From the NCBI GenBank assembly GCA_029940175.1, contig JAOZRM010000089.1:1-11961 (forward strand): a stretch of 11,961 bases of DNA. Direction: 5' to 3'. This DNA is from Candidatus Sabulitectum sp. (GTDB lineage: Bacteria > Fermentibacterota > Fermentibacteria > Fermentibacterales > JCC-6). Both the position numbers and the translations under genes were made by a program. The first letter of the stretch is position 1. Each line of letters begins with the position of its first letter. The notes beneath the pieces were generated by a model. That model saw only the letters and a program-made list of their open reading frames with translations, had not been told where the DNA came from and made no database searches. Shown here one piece after another: positions 1 through 7,567 of this stretch.

Positions 1-107
1 ATCTGGTTATTGCACAGAATGCTAAGCAACATCATGCTGAAATCTATACGCTTGATAGTCATTTTGCGATGATGAAGAATATACTGGAACTGGAACTCAC
101 CATTTAA
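1..107 (+). CDS. PIN-domain (VapC-like) toxin, C-terminal fragment
   Basis: Reading from base 3 there is an open frame of 34 codons ending in TAA at 105-107; the rest of the gene lies left of the window. The frame contains LVIAQNAKQHHAEIYTLDS followed by HFAMMKNI. This matches the end of PIN-domain ribonucleases of VapC type: a helix of the form D-x-x-I-A-x-x-A, then a strand and the T-x-D-x-x-F motif carrying the last acidic active-site residue (here the Asp in TLDSHF). Such proteins are usually the RNase toxin of a type II toxin-antitoxin pair, with the antitoxin gene just upstream, which would be outside this window. The other two forward frames are interrupted by stops. The family call rests on a short segment, so exact subfamily and activity are unknown. 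Confidence 0.6.
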   Translation, partial: LVIAQNAKQHHAEIYTLDSHFAMMKNILELELTI

Positions 108-144
108 CCTGATCTTGCGGGAGTTCGCTGTTAGACATAATGGT

Positions 145-210
145 TGAACCACCATCTCCGATAGGGTAGTTTACCCTTTGTCGGAATCTTTAACCGGAAA
201 GGGTGGTTCA
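145..210 (+). other. Nested inverted repeat upstream of IS110 transposase start (candidate structured RNA)
   Basis: A 9-bp perfect outer stem pairs TGAACCACC (145-153) with GGTGGTTCA (202-210). Inside it TCCGA (157-161) pairs with TCGGA (181-185), and within that AGGGTA (163-168) pairs with TACCCT (172-177) across a GTT loop. The unpaired strand at 186-201 holds the purine-rich GGAAAG, the likely ribosome binding site of the transposase start at 213. Two roles are possible. It may be part of the bridge RNA that IS110-group elements encode in the non-coding DNA before the recombinase gene. It may instead be a hairpin limiting transposase translation from read-through transcripts, as in several other IS families. 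A shorter alternative fold, TGGTT-G-AACCA at 141-151, competes with the outer stem. The pairing is seen directly; the function is inferred. Confidence 0.5.
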
Positions 211-212
211 GA

Positions 213-335
213 ATGTTTATACGTTACGTTGGTCTCGATGTCCATAAGGACAGTATAGCCATTGCGGTAGCAGAAGATGATCAGGAAAAAGTACCACGGC
301 AAATCCAGAGAACAAGAAACGTTTACAGTTCATAA
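213..335 (+). pseudogene. IS110-family transposase, N-terminal fragment
   Basis: ATG at 213 opens a 40-codon frame ending in TAA at 333-335. Residues 5-12, YVGLDVHK, followed by a short hydrophobic strand, are the hallmark of the DEDD (RuvC-like) catalytic domain of IS110-family transposases; Asp9 would be the first catalytic acid. Full-length family members are about 300-400 residues, so the other acidic residues and the C-terminal serine-containing domain are missing and no activity is expected. Residues after about 24 (EKVPRQIQRTRN onward) no longer look like a particular family member and may already be partly junction sequence. A purine-rich GGAAAGGG lies about 10 bases before the ATG. 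Confidence 0.7.
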
Positions 336-385
336 TGTATCTTCCCTTTGCTAAAGTGTCATTGTTTCAAGGAAGAGCTGTTTTG

Positions 386-2527
386 TCATGCATCTTCCGT
401 TGTATTTTTATTTAATTTATCGTGCTTGTTCTTATACATTATACTGTCTGCCAGGCCAAGAACCTCGTCGATTGTCTCTTTTGCATCAGGAGTCCAGAAG
501 GCGTGTCCCATGGACACTGTAACGTTCTCTCCATTGTTCATGTGTAATCCGGGAGATCTTTCTATTGCCAGATTGATTCGGCTTTCAACTCGATGGCAAT
601 GGTCTCTTGTCATCCTTGTGAGAATTATCAGGAACTCGTCTCCACCGTATCTCAGCACTGTGTCAGTTTTTCTCAGAGCATTCTCAAGAATTTTTGCAAC
701 CTCGCGAAGAACGTCATCTCCTGTCTGATGGCCATAAATATCATTTACCAGTTTAAATTTATCCACATCCACCATTATGAAGCCGATGGATGAACCAAGC
801 CTTCTGGCTCTTTGCTCCTCTAATTCAATAATCCTGTTGAAATAATTTCTGTTGTGTATACCAGTGAGAGGATCATGAAGGGCCTGACTGATCAGCTGGT
901 GCTGAAGAGCAATTCTCCTTAACGCCTGTTGGGTGTATCCAAGAAGCAATTCAGTGATTCTTGTATCAATGTTTCCAAACACGTTGTTGCTTCTGGAGAT
1001 TATCTGGAATACTGCCTTGTCGCTTAGTCTGAAACAGGCTCCTGAATTTCCTGCAGGACAGAAATCCTCTACCACATCTCTTGCACTGAAATAGCACGGG
1101 CTTACCGTACTGAGAGTCAGTTCAACCATGCCCGGATTACACACTTTGCTGCAGTCAAAATCCTCTCTACCCGACGAAGCCACCTGCTTCATCTCCTGAC
1201 CGTCTTGAATGAAAACAGAACTGCATGCACCGTTCAATACAGATTGTCCAGCTTCAGTGCATGTTCGGTAAATCTCTCCTGTCGAGCGGCATTGCTGGAG
1301 TTTGGCTGCAACATGATGAAGCTTTTCTATTCTATCTCTTGCGAGAGATAAATTCTCTCTGTCTTTTTTCGTTTCAGAAATGTCAACAATGCATCCCACG
1401 CAGAAATCAGGTTCATCTCCTGCCATGGGATGGGCCTTGCCGTGTTCCATTACCCACTGAGTGCCACCGGTGCTGTTTTTTATCCTGTAAGTAATGCTGT
1501 AATCTTTTCTGTCCAGTAATGATCCGTGGATTGCCTCAAGAACCATACTCCTGTCTTCATCAAGAATAATTGTGGAATAAGGTCTTGTTTTTGAGAGAAG
1601 CTCAATTTCAGAGAATCCTGCAAATGATGCTGACCCCGGGGCAATGAATTCCATTGTTCTATCGTCGTCAATTCTTGCATGGAAGAACATACCCGTATGA
1701 AGTCCTGGATAAGGACATTCTCTGAAGACATTTCTGGTAACAACGTCGGCAGTTGTCTGAGCCTGGGAATTCGGAGTTCTGTAAATTCTGTATCCGATCT
1801 CAGCTGGTGTTGCTCCTGGTTCAGGTGGCGTACAAATCAATGAAACTGTTTGAATACTCTCATCTTTCTTTCTTCTTGTGGTTCTCAGACAGAGAATTCG
1901 GCCTGCCTTCTGCATTGCGTTTATGTACGCTGCTTCAGGTTTTATTGCTTTTGGTATCAGTAATTCTGAGACATTGCTTCCTGAAATTTCCTCGGATGTC
2001 CAGCCGAATTCAGAGTGAAATGCAGTATTGGCTCTAACAATTTCACCGGAAGCGGTTGAATAGAGAGAAGGCTCACAGGAGGTTTCAAAAGCGTTTTTCA
2101 AGAGCTCTTTGTCACTGCAGTTATCTGTAGTTCTCTGTCTTGAATTTTCCGGGATCTGTTTGAATATGAAACAGACCAGTCTGTCACTGGAATCTGTAAC
2201 GATTTGAACAGCCACCTGAAACACCCGTATTAGTGTGCCATCGCTGTTCTTCTTTATTGTTTCCAGAAAGACAGGTTTGCCGGTAACTGCTGTTTCAAAA
2301 ACACACTGGGATTCGGGCAGAAAAGGAGATGGTGTTATCAGTTCGTCAAAGTCACTCCCTGCACAGTCTGTGGCGGTATGTTTGAACAAAACAGAAAAGC
2401 GGGAGTTGATCTGCAGGATCTGCCTGTTTGTATCGCATACAGCAATGGCTCCGGTAGATACATCCCACAGCATTCTCAGATAGGAGGATTCGATATCCAG
2501 CACCGACTCACTGTTATTACTACTCAC
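386..2527 (-). CDS. Multi-PAS/GAF diguanylate cyclase (GGDEF)
   Basis: The 713-residue protein makes cyclic di-GMP from two GTP. Three PAS-like sensor regions lie at about 15-125, 140-250 and 268-385; the third ends in the usual linker motif around VDISETKKDRE. A GAF-like region follows at about 400-540, rich in cysteine. The cyclase domain starts with the family signature DPLTGIHNRNYF (552-563). It has the metal-binding Asp in MVDVDKFK (587), an intact GGDEF at 628-632, and RKTD at 619-622, exactly five residues upstream, the standard product-inhibition I-site. There are no membrane segments or signal peptide, so it should be cytoplasmic. The start is GTG at 2525-2527, supported by GGAGGT six bases before it. 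It lies 14 bases after the 194-residue gene and is probably co-transcribed with it. The signal sensed cannot be told; the cysteines could reflect redox or metal sensing. Confidence 0.95.
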   Translation of the reverse strand: MSSNNSESVLDIESSYLRMLWDVSTGAIAVCDTNRQILQINSRFSVLFKHTATDCAGSDFDELITPSPFLPESQCVFETAVTGKPVFLETIKKNSDGTLIRVFQVAVQIVTDSSDRLVCFIFKQIPENSRQRTTDNCSDKELLKNAFETSCEPSLYSTASGEIVRANTAFHSEFGWTSEEISGSNVSELLIPKAIKPEAAYINAMQKAGRILCLRTTRRKKDESIQTVSLICTPPEPGATPAEIGYRIYRTPNSQAQTTADVVTRNVFRECPYPGLHTGMFFHARIDDDRTMEFIAPGSASFAGFSEIELLSKTRPYSTIILDEDRSMVLEAIHGSLLDRKDYSITYRIKNSTGGTQWVMEHGKAHPMAGDEPDFCVGCIVDISETKKDRENLSLARDRIEKLHHVAAKLQQCRSTGEIYRTCTEAGQSVLNGACSSVFIQDGQEMKQVASSGREDFDCSKVCNPGMVELTLSTVSPCYFSARDVVEDFCPAGNSGACFRLSDKAVFQIISRSNNVFGNIDTRITELLLGYTQQALRRIALQHQLISQALHDPLTGIHNRNYFNRIIELEEQRARRLGSSIGFIMVDVDKFKLVNDIYGHQTGDDVLREVAKILENALRKTDTVLRYGGDEFLIILTRMTRDHCHRVESRINLAIERSPGLHMNNGENVTVSMGHAFWTPDAKETIDEVLGLADSIMYKNKHDKLNKNTTEDA

Positions 2528-2541
2528 AGAAGAACCTCCAG

Positions 2542-3126
2542 TTAACCCCTCGGTTTAAAACTTTGAACTCCCTCAGTTCCACGATCAGGCACATCCGGTT
2601 CCCCCAATAAGATCAATCTTGCTGAGAAACTGAGAAACTTTGCTTTATAACGACCATGTCTACCCAGATAATGTAAAAAAGTTGTGTTAGACTCAAGCCC
2701 CTGCATGGTGAAGTCATAGTGTCTTGCTGATCTGGAAATACTCCGCAGAAAAATGCATCCCATTATCGAACCGTATTTACTGTTATTTTCAAGGTTTACA
2801 GCCAGTGCAGCAAAGCATTTTGCTGCTGCAAGCATGTCTAAAGACAACATGGGAGATGGATAAGAGCACACAAGAAACCTGGAGCCATCTGCGAGGAGAA
2901 CACTGTATCTTGAGTTTTCTCCGGTTGCGTCAGCGGTTTCTTCCGCTGGGGTTGACGGATTTCTCCAGGATGGAATTCCGTTGGATCTCAGCCACTTTCT
3001 GACCATGGATTCCCGGCAGAGTTTGTGATACACAGACAAGTTACCTCGGGACTCTTTCCGAAGCTTTCTGATTTTTTTTTCTGTAAGTGTAATTTGTCGC
3101 ATGGTACTTCTTTCTGCCGGTTCCAT
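2542..3126 (-). CDS. Uncharacterised 194-residue protein upstream of diguanylate cyclase
   Basis: I do not recognise this protein. It has a very basic N-terminal third (TEKKIRKLRKESR and the following residues, about 14-50). A short low-complexity linker rich in Ser, Pro, Thr and Ala follows at about 57-70, then a mixed alpha/beta globular part (about 72-180) with SLDMLAAAKCFAALAVNLE as a probable helix. No signal peptide or transmembrane segment is evident. The end lies 14 bases before the cyclase start, so the pair is almost certainly one transcription unit, and a role in c-di-GMP signalling is suggested by context only. The start is uncertain: ATG at 3126 gives 194 residues, while ATG at 3102 (MRQITLTEKK) gives 186 and is preceded by the purine-rich AGAAAGAAG. 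The length and the tight coupling make a real gene likely. Confidence 0.7.
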   Translation of the reverse strand: MEPAERSTMRQITLTEKKIRKLRKESRGNLSVYHKLCRESMVRKWLRSNGIPSWRNPSTPAEETADATGENSRYSVLLADGSRFLVCSYPSPMLSLDMLAAAKCFAALAVNLENNSKYGSIMGCIFLRSISRSARHYDFTMQGLESNTTFLHYLGRHGRYKAKFLSFSARLILLGEPDVPDRGTEGVQSFKPRG

Positions 3127-3185
3127 TAGTGAATATCAGGCCGTTGATGGTGCTTAGTCAATGAGATTTGCATTTCGGTGGATAG

Positions 3186-3212
3186 TTGGCTAAATTAGCA
3201 TTCACTTATAAG
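3186..3212 (+). promoter_or_regulatory. Possible promoter/operator before gcvT
   Basis: The 137-base divergent gap between the 194-residue gene and gcvT must hold promoters for both directions. On the plus strand TTGGCT (3186-3191) and TATAAG (3207-3212) could be -35 and -10 boxes, but the spacer is only 15 bases. An 11-bp palindrome, GCTAAATTAGC (3189-3199), sits across this stretch and could be an operator. No glycine-riboswitch architecture is apparent. The assignment is weak. Confidence 0.25.
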
Positions 3213-3263
3213 CTGGAATTGATGTTTTTATAGTTTTACAGTTATTCCCGAAAAGGGGCAGTA

Positions 3264-4361
3264 ATGGACAAGAGAACCCCGCTTTACGAGAAACATGTCG
3301 CACTTGGTGCTACTATACAATCCTTTGCCGGATACATGATGCCCATCAAGTACGATACGATTCAGAAAGAACACATGGCTGTTAGAGAGAGTGTCGGTGT
3401 TTTTGATCTGACACACATGGGTGAATTCAGAGTAACTGGCAAGGACTCCATGGCATTTCTCGACAAGCTTCTTACAAACGATGCAAGTGTTGATGCTGGC
3501 AAAGCCTACTACTCCACAATGTGTTATCCTGACGGTGGAATTGTTGATGATCTCATTGTTTACAGGATTGGTGACCAGGAATATCTAATGGTTGTTAATG
3601 CAGCCAATCTGGATAAGGACTGGGCCTGGGTACAGAGTCACCTTCAGGGCTTTGATGTAAAAGTGGAGAATGAAAGCGATGAGACTGCTCTGGTTGCAAT
3701 TCAGGGACCCAGGGCACAGCAAGTCTGCGCAAAACTCACCGATGTAGATCTGGATGGTATCGGTTACTACGAGCACTCAACGGATAAATTTGCAGGGGTT
3801 GATTCCCTGATCGCAAGAACAGGTTACACCGGTGAAGACGGCTTCGAGATCTACATGAAGTATCCGGATGCTGAAACCGTGTGGGATGCGGTTGTCAAGG
3901 CTGGAGAAGAATTCGGTATTACTGCAGTAGGGCTTGCTGCCAGAGATACACTTCGTCTTGAAGTTGGATACCCTCTTTACGGCAACGATATTGATCACAG
4001 CACCACTCCGATCGAAGCAAAGCTTGGCTGGGTTGTTAAGTTGAAGACTGACAAGCCATTTATTGCCAGGGAGATTCTTGAACAGCAGAAGGTTGAGAAA
4101 CCTGGAAGATATCTGGTAGGCATGAAGGTTATTGGAAAAGGCTTTCCCAGACACGGTACTCCTCTGTTCAGCGGCGACAGAAAGGTAGGCATTGTTACAA
4201 GCGGTTCTATCGCTCCTGCACTCGGGCAGGCTGTGTGCCTTGGATATGTTGAACGGGGTTTTCAGAAGAGGGGAAACGAGCTTGAGGCGGAAGTCAGAGG
4301 TAAGCGGATTCCTATTAAAATAGTGAAAATACCCTTCTACACAGAAGGCAGCCGTAAGTAA
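3264..4361 (+). CDS. gcvT: Aminomethyltransferase (glycine cleavage T protein)
   Basis: This enzyme takes the aminomethyl group carried on lipoyl-GcvH, releases ammonia and transfers the one-carbon unit to tetrahydrofolate, giving 5,10-methylene-THF. The 365-residue length is typical. The N-terminal TPLYEKHVALGA and FAGYMMPIKY match the family. FDLTHMGEFRVTGKDS and GGIVDDLIVYR follow, with the second Asp (residue 96) in the position of the essential catalytic aspartate. The folate-binding region includes RTGYTGEDGFEIY (about 185-197) and AARDTLRLEVGYPLYGNDI. The C-terminal barrel domain, with GIVTSGSIAPALG, is complete. ATG at 3264 is preceded by AAAAGGGGC at good distance. It is the first gene of the long plus-strand operon, 29 bases before gcvH. 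Confidence 0.97.
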   Translation: MDKRTPLYEKHVALGATIQSFAGYMMPIKYDTIQKEHMAVRESVGVFDLTHMGEFRVTGKDSMAFLDKLLTNDASVDAGKAYYSTMCYPDGGIVDDLIVYRIGDQEYLMVVNAANLDKDWAWVQSHLQGFDVKVENESDETALVAIQGPRAQQVCAKLTDVDLDGIGYYEHSTDKFAGVDSLIARTGYTGEDGFEIYMKYPDAETVWDAVVKAGEEFGITAVGLAARDTLRLEVGYPLYGNDIDHSTTPIEAKLGWVVKLKTDKPFIAREILEQQKVEKPGRYLVGMKVIGKGFPRHGTPLFSGDRKVGIVTSGSIAPALGQAVCLGYVERGFQKRGNELEAEVRGKRIPIKIVKIPFYTEGSRK

Positions 4362-4390
4362 TTTGAATCAATAATCGAAGGAGATGAAAG

Positions 4391-4774
4391 ATGAGCAATA
4401 TTCCAGAGAATGTACGCTATACAGAAACTCATGAGTGGGTACGCAAAGATGGAGACAAGTTTGTAATCGGGCTTACCGACCATGCTCAGCACGAGATGGG
4501 TGAGATTGTTATGGCAGAACTTCCTGAAGTTGGGGCAGAAGCCACAAAGGGAGATGCCATGGGCGGTCTGGAGGCAGTTAAAACCGCTGAAGACTTTTAT
4601 GCTCCCCTTGATGGAGAGATCGCAGCTGTTAACGAAGAGCTTGAATCCAACCCGGCACTGATCAACGAAGATCCTTTTGCCGGTGGATGGCTTTTCGCAA
4701 TCAAGGCTTCTGATGATTCTCAGTTTGACGGACTTCTCACTGCAGAAGAGTACAAGACTCACATAGGAGAGTAA
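4391..4774 (+). CDS. gcvH: Glycine cleavage system H protein (lipoyl carrier)
   Basis: This is the small lipoylated shuttle that carries the aminomethyl group from the P protein to the T protein and is then re-oxidised by the L protein. The 127-residue length is normal. RYTETHEWVRKDGD near the start and IGLTDHAQHEMGEIVMAELPEVG form the family's typical first half. LEAVKTAEDFYAPLDGEI carries the lipoyl-accepting lysine at residue 64, where most homologues read ESVKA; the Ala-Val and Thr-Ala variants are conservative. NPALINEDPFAGGWLFAIK is the standard C-terminal segment. A strong AAGGAG lies before the ATG. The gene sits between gcvT (29-base gap) and gcvPA (4-base gap), so translation is probably coupled. 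Confidence 0.97.
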   Translation: MSNIPENVRYTETHEWVRKDGDKFVIGLTDHAQHEMGEIVMAELPEVGAEATKGDAMGGLEAVKTAEDFYAPLDGEIAAVNEELESNPALINEDPFAGGWLFAIKASDDSQFDGLLTAEEYKTHIGE

Positions 4775-4778
4775 TTCC

Positions 4779-6125
4779 ATGAGCACATTCGTTCCCAACG
4801 GAAAGGCGCAACGGGAGCAGATGCTTGATGTTATCGGAGTAGAGAGGTTTGAATATCTTCTTTCTCCAATTCCAGATAGTGTTCAACTCAAGGGTGAGCT
4901 TGATCTGCCTCTGCCTGCAAGCGAACTGGAGCTAGTGAAAGAATTCAAGGGATTTGCGGCACAGAACAGTTCTGCGGATCTTGTATGTTTTCGCGGAGCG
5001 GGAGCCTACGATCACTACATTCCTGCTGCAATTGATAACATTCTTACAAGAAGTGAATTCTTTACAGCATACACACCATATCAGGCTGAAGTCAGCCAGG
5101 GTACTCTGCAGGCCATCTTCGAGTACCAGACAATGATTGCACGGCTTACAGGATGTGATGCTGCAAACGCCTGTATGTACGATGGTTCATCTGCGGTTGC
5201 TGAAGCTGCTCTTATGGCTGTCAGAGCTACCCGCAAGAAGAGAATTCTTGTTTCAGGTGCCCTGAATCCAAGAACAATAGATGTTATACATACCTATATG
5301 GATAACGGCGACTTTGAGATCAACGAGGTGCCATTCGGTCCGGACGGGTTGATTGACCTTGAAGCTACTGAACAGCTTGCAGAGGGTGGAGTTGCGGCTC
5401 TGGTGCTGCAGTACCCCAACTACTTCGGTTCCATTGAGGATGTTCAGGCAGCAGCAGATCTTGTTCACAAGCACAAGGGGCTGCTTGTGGTCGCTGCGGA
5501 CCCCATTGCACTCGGTGTTATTGAGGCTCCCGGCAGACAAGGAGCTGATGTGGTTGTGGGAGAGGGTCAGCCAATGGGAGTCGCCATGAGTTATGGCGGT
5601 CCTTATGTGGGATTCATGGCTGCAAATTCCAAATTTCTTAGAAAAATGCCTGGAAGAATTGTTGGCAGAACCGAGGACAGGGCTGGTAATACCGGTTATG
5701 TTCTTACTCTGCAAACCAGGGAACAGCACATAAAGAGGGCCAAAGCTACCAGTAACATCTGCTCAAATGAAGCTTTGATGGCCCTGGCGAATGTGATCTA
5801 TCTTACACTTACCGGAGAAACAGGATTCACTGAAATTGCTAAGCAGTGCTGGCATAAATCTCATTACCTCAACAGCAGGTTGCTTGAGATTGATGGAGTC
5901 ACTGATGTTTTTCAGGCTCCATTCTGCCGGGAGTTTGTGGTGAATCTTCCTGTTTCAGCTGAAGATGCAGCTGCTTACATGGAGAAAAAGGGATATCTTG
6001 CAGGGCTTCCAATTCCCGGTCTTGGTGAAGGGGCAATGATGCTTACTGCCACAGAGAAACGCACCAGAGAAGAAATTGACAGTTTTGTGGATCTTCTCAA
6101 GCAGTATATCAAGGGGGCAAAGTAA
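4779..6125 (+). CDS. gcvPA: Glycine dehydrogenase (decarboxylating) subunit 1, split P protein
   Basis: This 448-residue protein is the N-terminal half of the P protein, which is split into two polypeptides in many bacteria and archaea and pairs with GcvPB to decarboxylate glycine. Family motifs are plentiful: FRGAGAYDHYIPAAID, SEFFTAYTPYQAEVSQGTLQ, MYDGSSAVAEAALMA (about 133-147), YPNYFGSIEDV, GEGQPMGVAMSYGGPYVGF and KRAKATSNICSNEALMALA (about 318-336). The fold is that of a PLP-dependent aminotransferase (type I), but this half lacks the PLP lysine, as expected. Its stop overlaps the gcvPB start by one base (TAATG), favouring equal synthesis of the two subunits. The first residues, FVPNGKAQREQMLDVIGV, match the usual 'N-x-x-x-x-x-x-M-L-x-x-I-G' beginning, which supports the start. 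Confidence 0.97.
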   Translation: MSTFVPNGKAQREQMLDVIGVERFEYLLSPIPDSVQLKGELDLPLPASELELVKEFKGFAAQNSSADLVCFRGAGAYDHYIPAAIDNILTRSEFFTAYTPYQAEVSQGTLQAIFEYQTMIARLTGCDAANACMYDGSSAVAEAALMAVRATRKKRILVSGALNPRTIDVIHTYMDNGDFEINEVPFGPDGLIDLEATEQLAEGGVAALVLQYPNYFGSIEDVQAAADLVHKHKGLLVVAADPIALGVIEAPGRQGADVVVGEGQPMGVAMSYGGPYVGFMAANSKFLRKMPGRIVGRTEDRAGNTGYVLTLQTREQHIKRAKATSNICSNEALMALANVIYLTLTGETGFTEIAKQCWHKSHYLNSRLLEIDGVTDVFQAPFCREFVVNLPVSAEDAAAYMEKKGYLAGLPIPGLGEGAMMLTATEKRTREEIDSFVDLLKQYIKGAK

Positions 6126-7567
6126 TGGAAAAGACCATATTTCACTACAGCAGTCCCGGTAGGATTGGAGCATCGCTTCCTGTACTTGACGTACCGGAGA
6201 CTGCTGTTCCTGTCCAGTATAAAAGAAAAGATCCTATGGGTCTTCCGGAAGTAACAGAGGGCCAGGCAATGCGCCATTTTGTGCGTCTCTCCACCATGAA
6301 TTTCAATATAGAGAAGGGTCTTTACCCTCTTGGTTCCTGCACCATGAAGTACAATCCCAGATTACACGAATTTCTTGCCAGGATCGAGGGTCTTGCAGCG
6401 GTGCACCCGCTGTCCAGTGATTCTTCTGTTCAGGGAACTCTTGAGATCATGTACAAACTTGGTGAATCCCTTTGTGAGATAACCGGTTTTGAAGCAACTA
6501 CACTCCAGCCTGCAGCAGGAGCCCAAGGCGAGTTTGCCGGACTTATGCTTATTAAAAAATGGCAGGAGGAGAGAGGTGAAGGGCACAGGAATGAAGTTCT
6601 TATGCCGGACTCCGCCCACGGTACCAATCCTGCAACAAGCACCCTGGCAGGGCTGAAGGTGATCAGTGTTAATTCTGATCAGCACGGCAGGGTTGATGTT
6701 GAGGATCTGAGGAGCAAAGCAGGGGAAAATACCTGTGCTTTCATGCTTACAAATCCCAACACCCTTGGTATATTCGAAAGCAATATTGAAGAGATAACAA
6801 AAATAGTCCATGATGCCGGTGGTTTGAACTACATGGATGGCGCCAATATGAACGCATTACTGGGTATCGCAAGACCTGGTGACATGGGCTTTGATGTCTG
6901 TCACCTTAATTTGCACAAAACCTTCAGCACTCCTCATGGTGGCGGAGGACCCGGTTCCGGGGTTGTATGCTGTTCAGAACTGCTCAGGCCATTTCTTCCA
7001 GCTTCAACTGTGGAGAAAACCGAGGATGGATACAAGCTCAGGGATCGCATGGGGAAATCAATCGGAAGATTACTGGCTTTCCATGGGAATGTTGGAGTAT
7101 TGTACAAAGCCTATGCATACATTAGAACACTTGGGCCAAAGGGGCTCAGAGAAGTTTCTGAGGTTGCCCTGATAAACGCAAACTACATGAAAGCAAGGAT
7201 CAAGCCATACTATCCGGTACCCAATGATGACGGACCATGCATGCACGAGTTTGTTGCAAGCGGCTCGGTGATGGCTGACAAGGGAGTGAAAACCCTGGAC
7301 ATCGCCAAGCGTCTTCTGGATTACGGTTTTCATGCCCCGACGATCTACTTTCCCCTGATAGTTAAAGAAGCTCTTATGATTGAGCCAACAGAGACTGAGA
7401 GTCTTGAGAGTATTGACAAATTTATTGATGCGATGATAGCTATCGCTGAAGAGATAGATTTGAAGCCGCATCTCGTGACCGATGCTCCCGTCAATACGCC
7501 TGTTCTCAGGCTGGATGAGGTTAAAGCAGTGAAAGATCTGTGTCTGGTGGAGCCACTTGGACAGTAG
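6125..7567 (+). CDS. gcvPB: Glycine dehydrogenase (decarboxylating) subunit 2, split P protein
   Basis: This 480-residue protein is the catalytic PLP-bearing half of the P protein; it decarboxylates glycine and passes the aminomethyl group to the lipoyl arm of GcvH. The PLP Schiff-base lysine is Lys265 in HLNLHKTFSTPHGGGGPGSG, a nearly invariant stretch. Other signatures are LYPLGSCTMKYNPRLHE (67-82), LQPAAGAQGEFAGL, DSAHGTNPATS, MLTNPNTLGIFE and NYMDGANMNALLG. The C-terminal half, with MHEFVASG and HAPTIYFPLIVKEALMIEPTE, is complete. The start overlaps the gcvPA stop by one base. The last eleven bases may overlap a TTG start of the next gene. Nothing is missing compared with the family. Confidence 0.97.
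   Translation: MEKTIFHYSSPGRIGASLPVLDVPETAVPVQYKRKDPMGLPEVTEGQAMRHFVRLSTMNFNIEKGLYPLGSCTMKYNPRLHEFLARIEGLAAVHPLSSDSSVQGTLEIMYKLGESLCEITGFEATTLQPAAGAQGEFAGLMLIKKWQEERGEGHRNEVLMPDSAHGTNPATSTLAGLKVISVNSDQHGRVDVEDLRSKAGENTCAFMLTNPNTLGIFESNIEEITKIVHDAGGLNYMDGANMNALLGIARPGDMGFDVCHLNLHKTFSTPHGGGGPGSGVVCCSELLRPFLPASTVEKTEDGYKLRDRMGKSIGRLLAFHGNVGVLYKAYAYIRTLGPKGLREVSEVALINANYMKARIKPYYPVPNDDGPCMHEFVASGSVMADKGVKTLDIAKRLLDYGFHAPTIYFPLIVKEALMIEPTETESLESIDKFIDAMIAIAEEIDLKPHLVTDAPVNTPVLRLDEVKAVKDLCLVEPLGQ

Larger units (their letters stand above)
141..335 (+). mobile_element. IS110-family insertion sequence remnant (left end only)
   Basis: The stretch joins a structured non-coding leader to the first 40 codons of an IS110-type transposase. 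No right end, no remainder of the transposase and no terminal repeats are visible before the diguanylate cyclase gene ends at 386. IS110 elements generally lack terminal inverted repeats and carry non-coding DNA next to the transposase, so the outer boundary cannot be placed from sequence alone; it lies somewhere between the toxin stop at 107 and about 141. The break that removed the rest of the element is probably between about 285 and 335, where the protein stops resembling the family. This is a dead fragment left by deletion or recombination. Confidence 0.55.

Noticed and set aside
348..728. Plus-strand frame of 126 codons opposite the cyclase C-terminus, starting after the IS remnant.
   Set aside because: It is antisense to the GGDEF domain, has no family motif and no ribosome binding site; the hydrophobic start is chance.
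3247..3266. CCGAAAAGGGGCAGTAA just before gcvT resembles the 3' CCGAAGGGGCAA part of a glycine riboswitch.
   Set aside because: The matching upstream GGAGAG half and the paired helices of the aptamer are not found in the 137-base gap, and the AGGGG is explained as the ribosome binding site.
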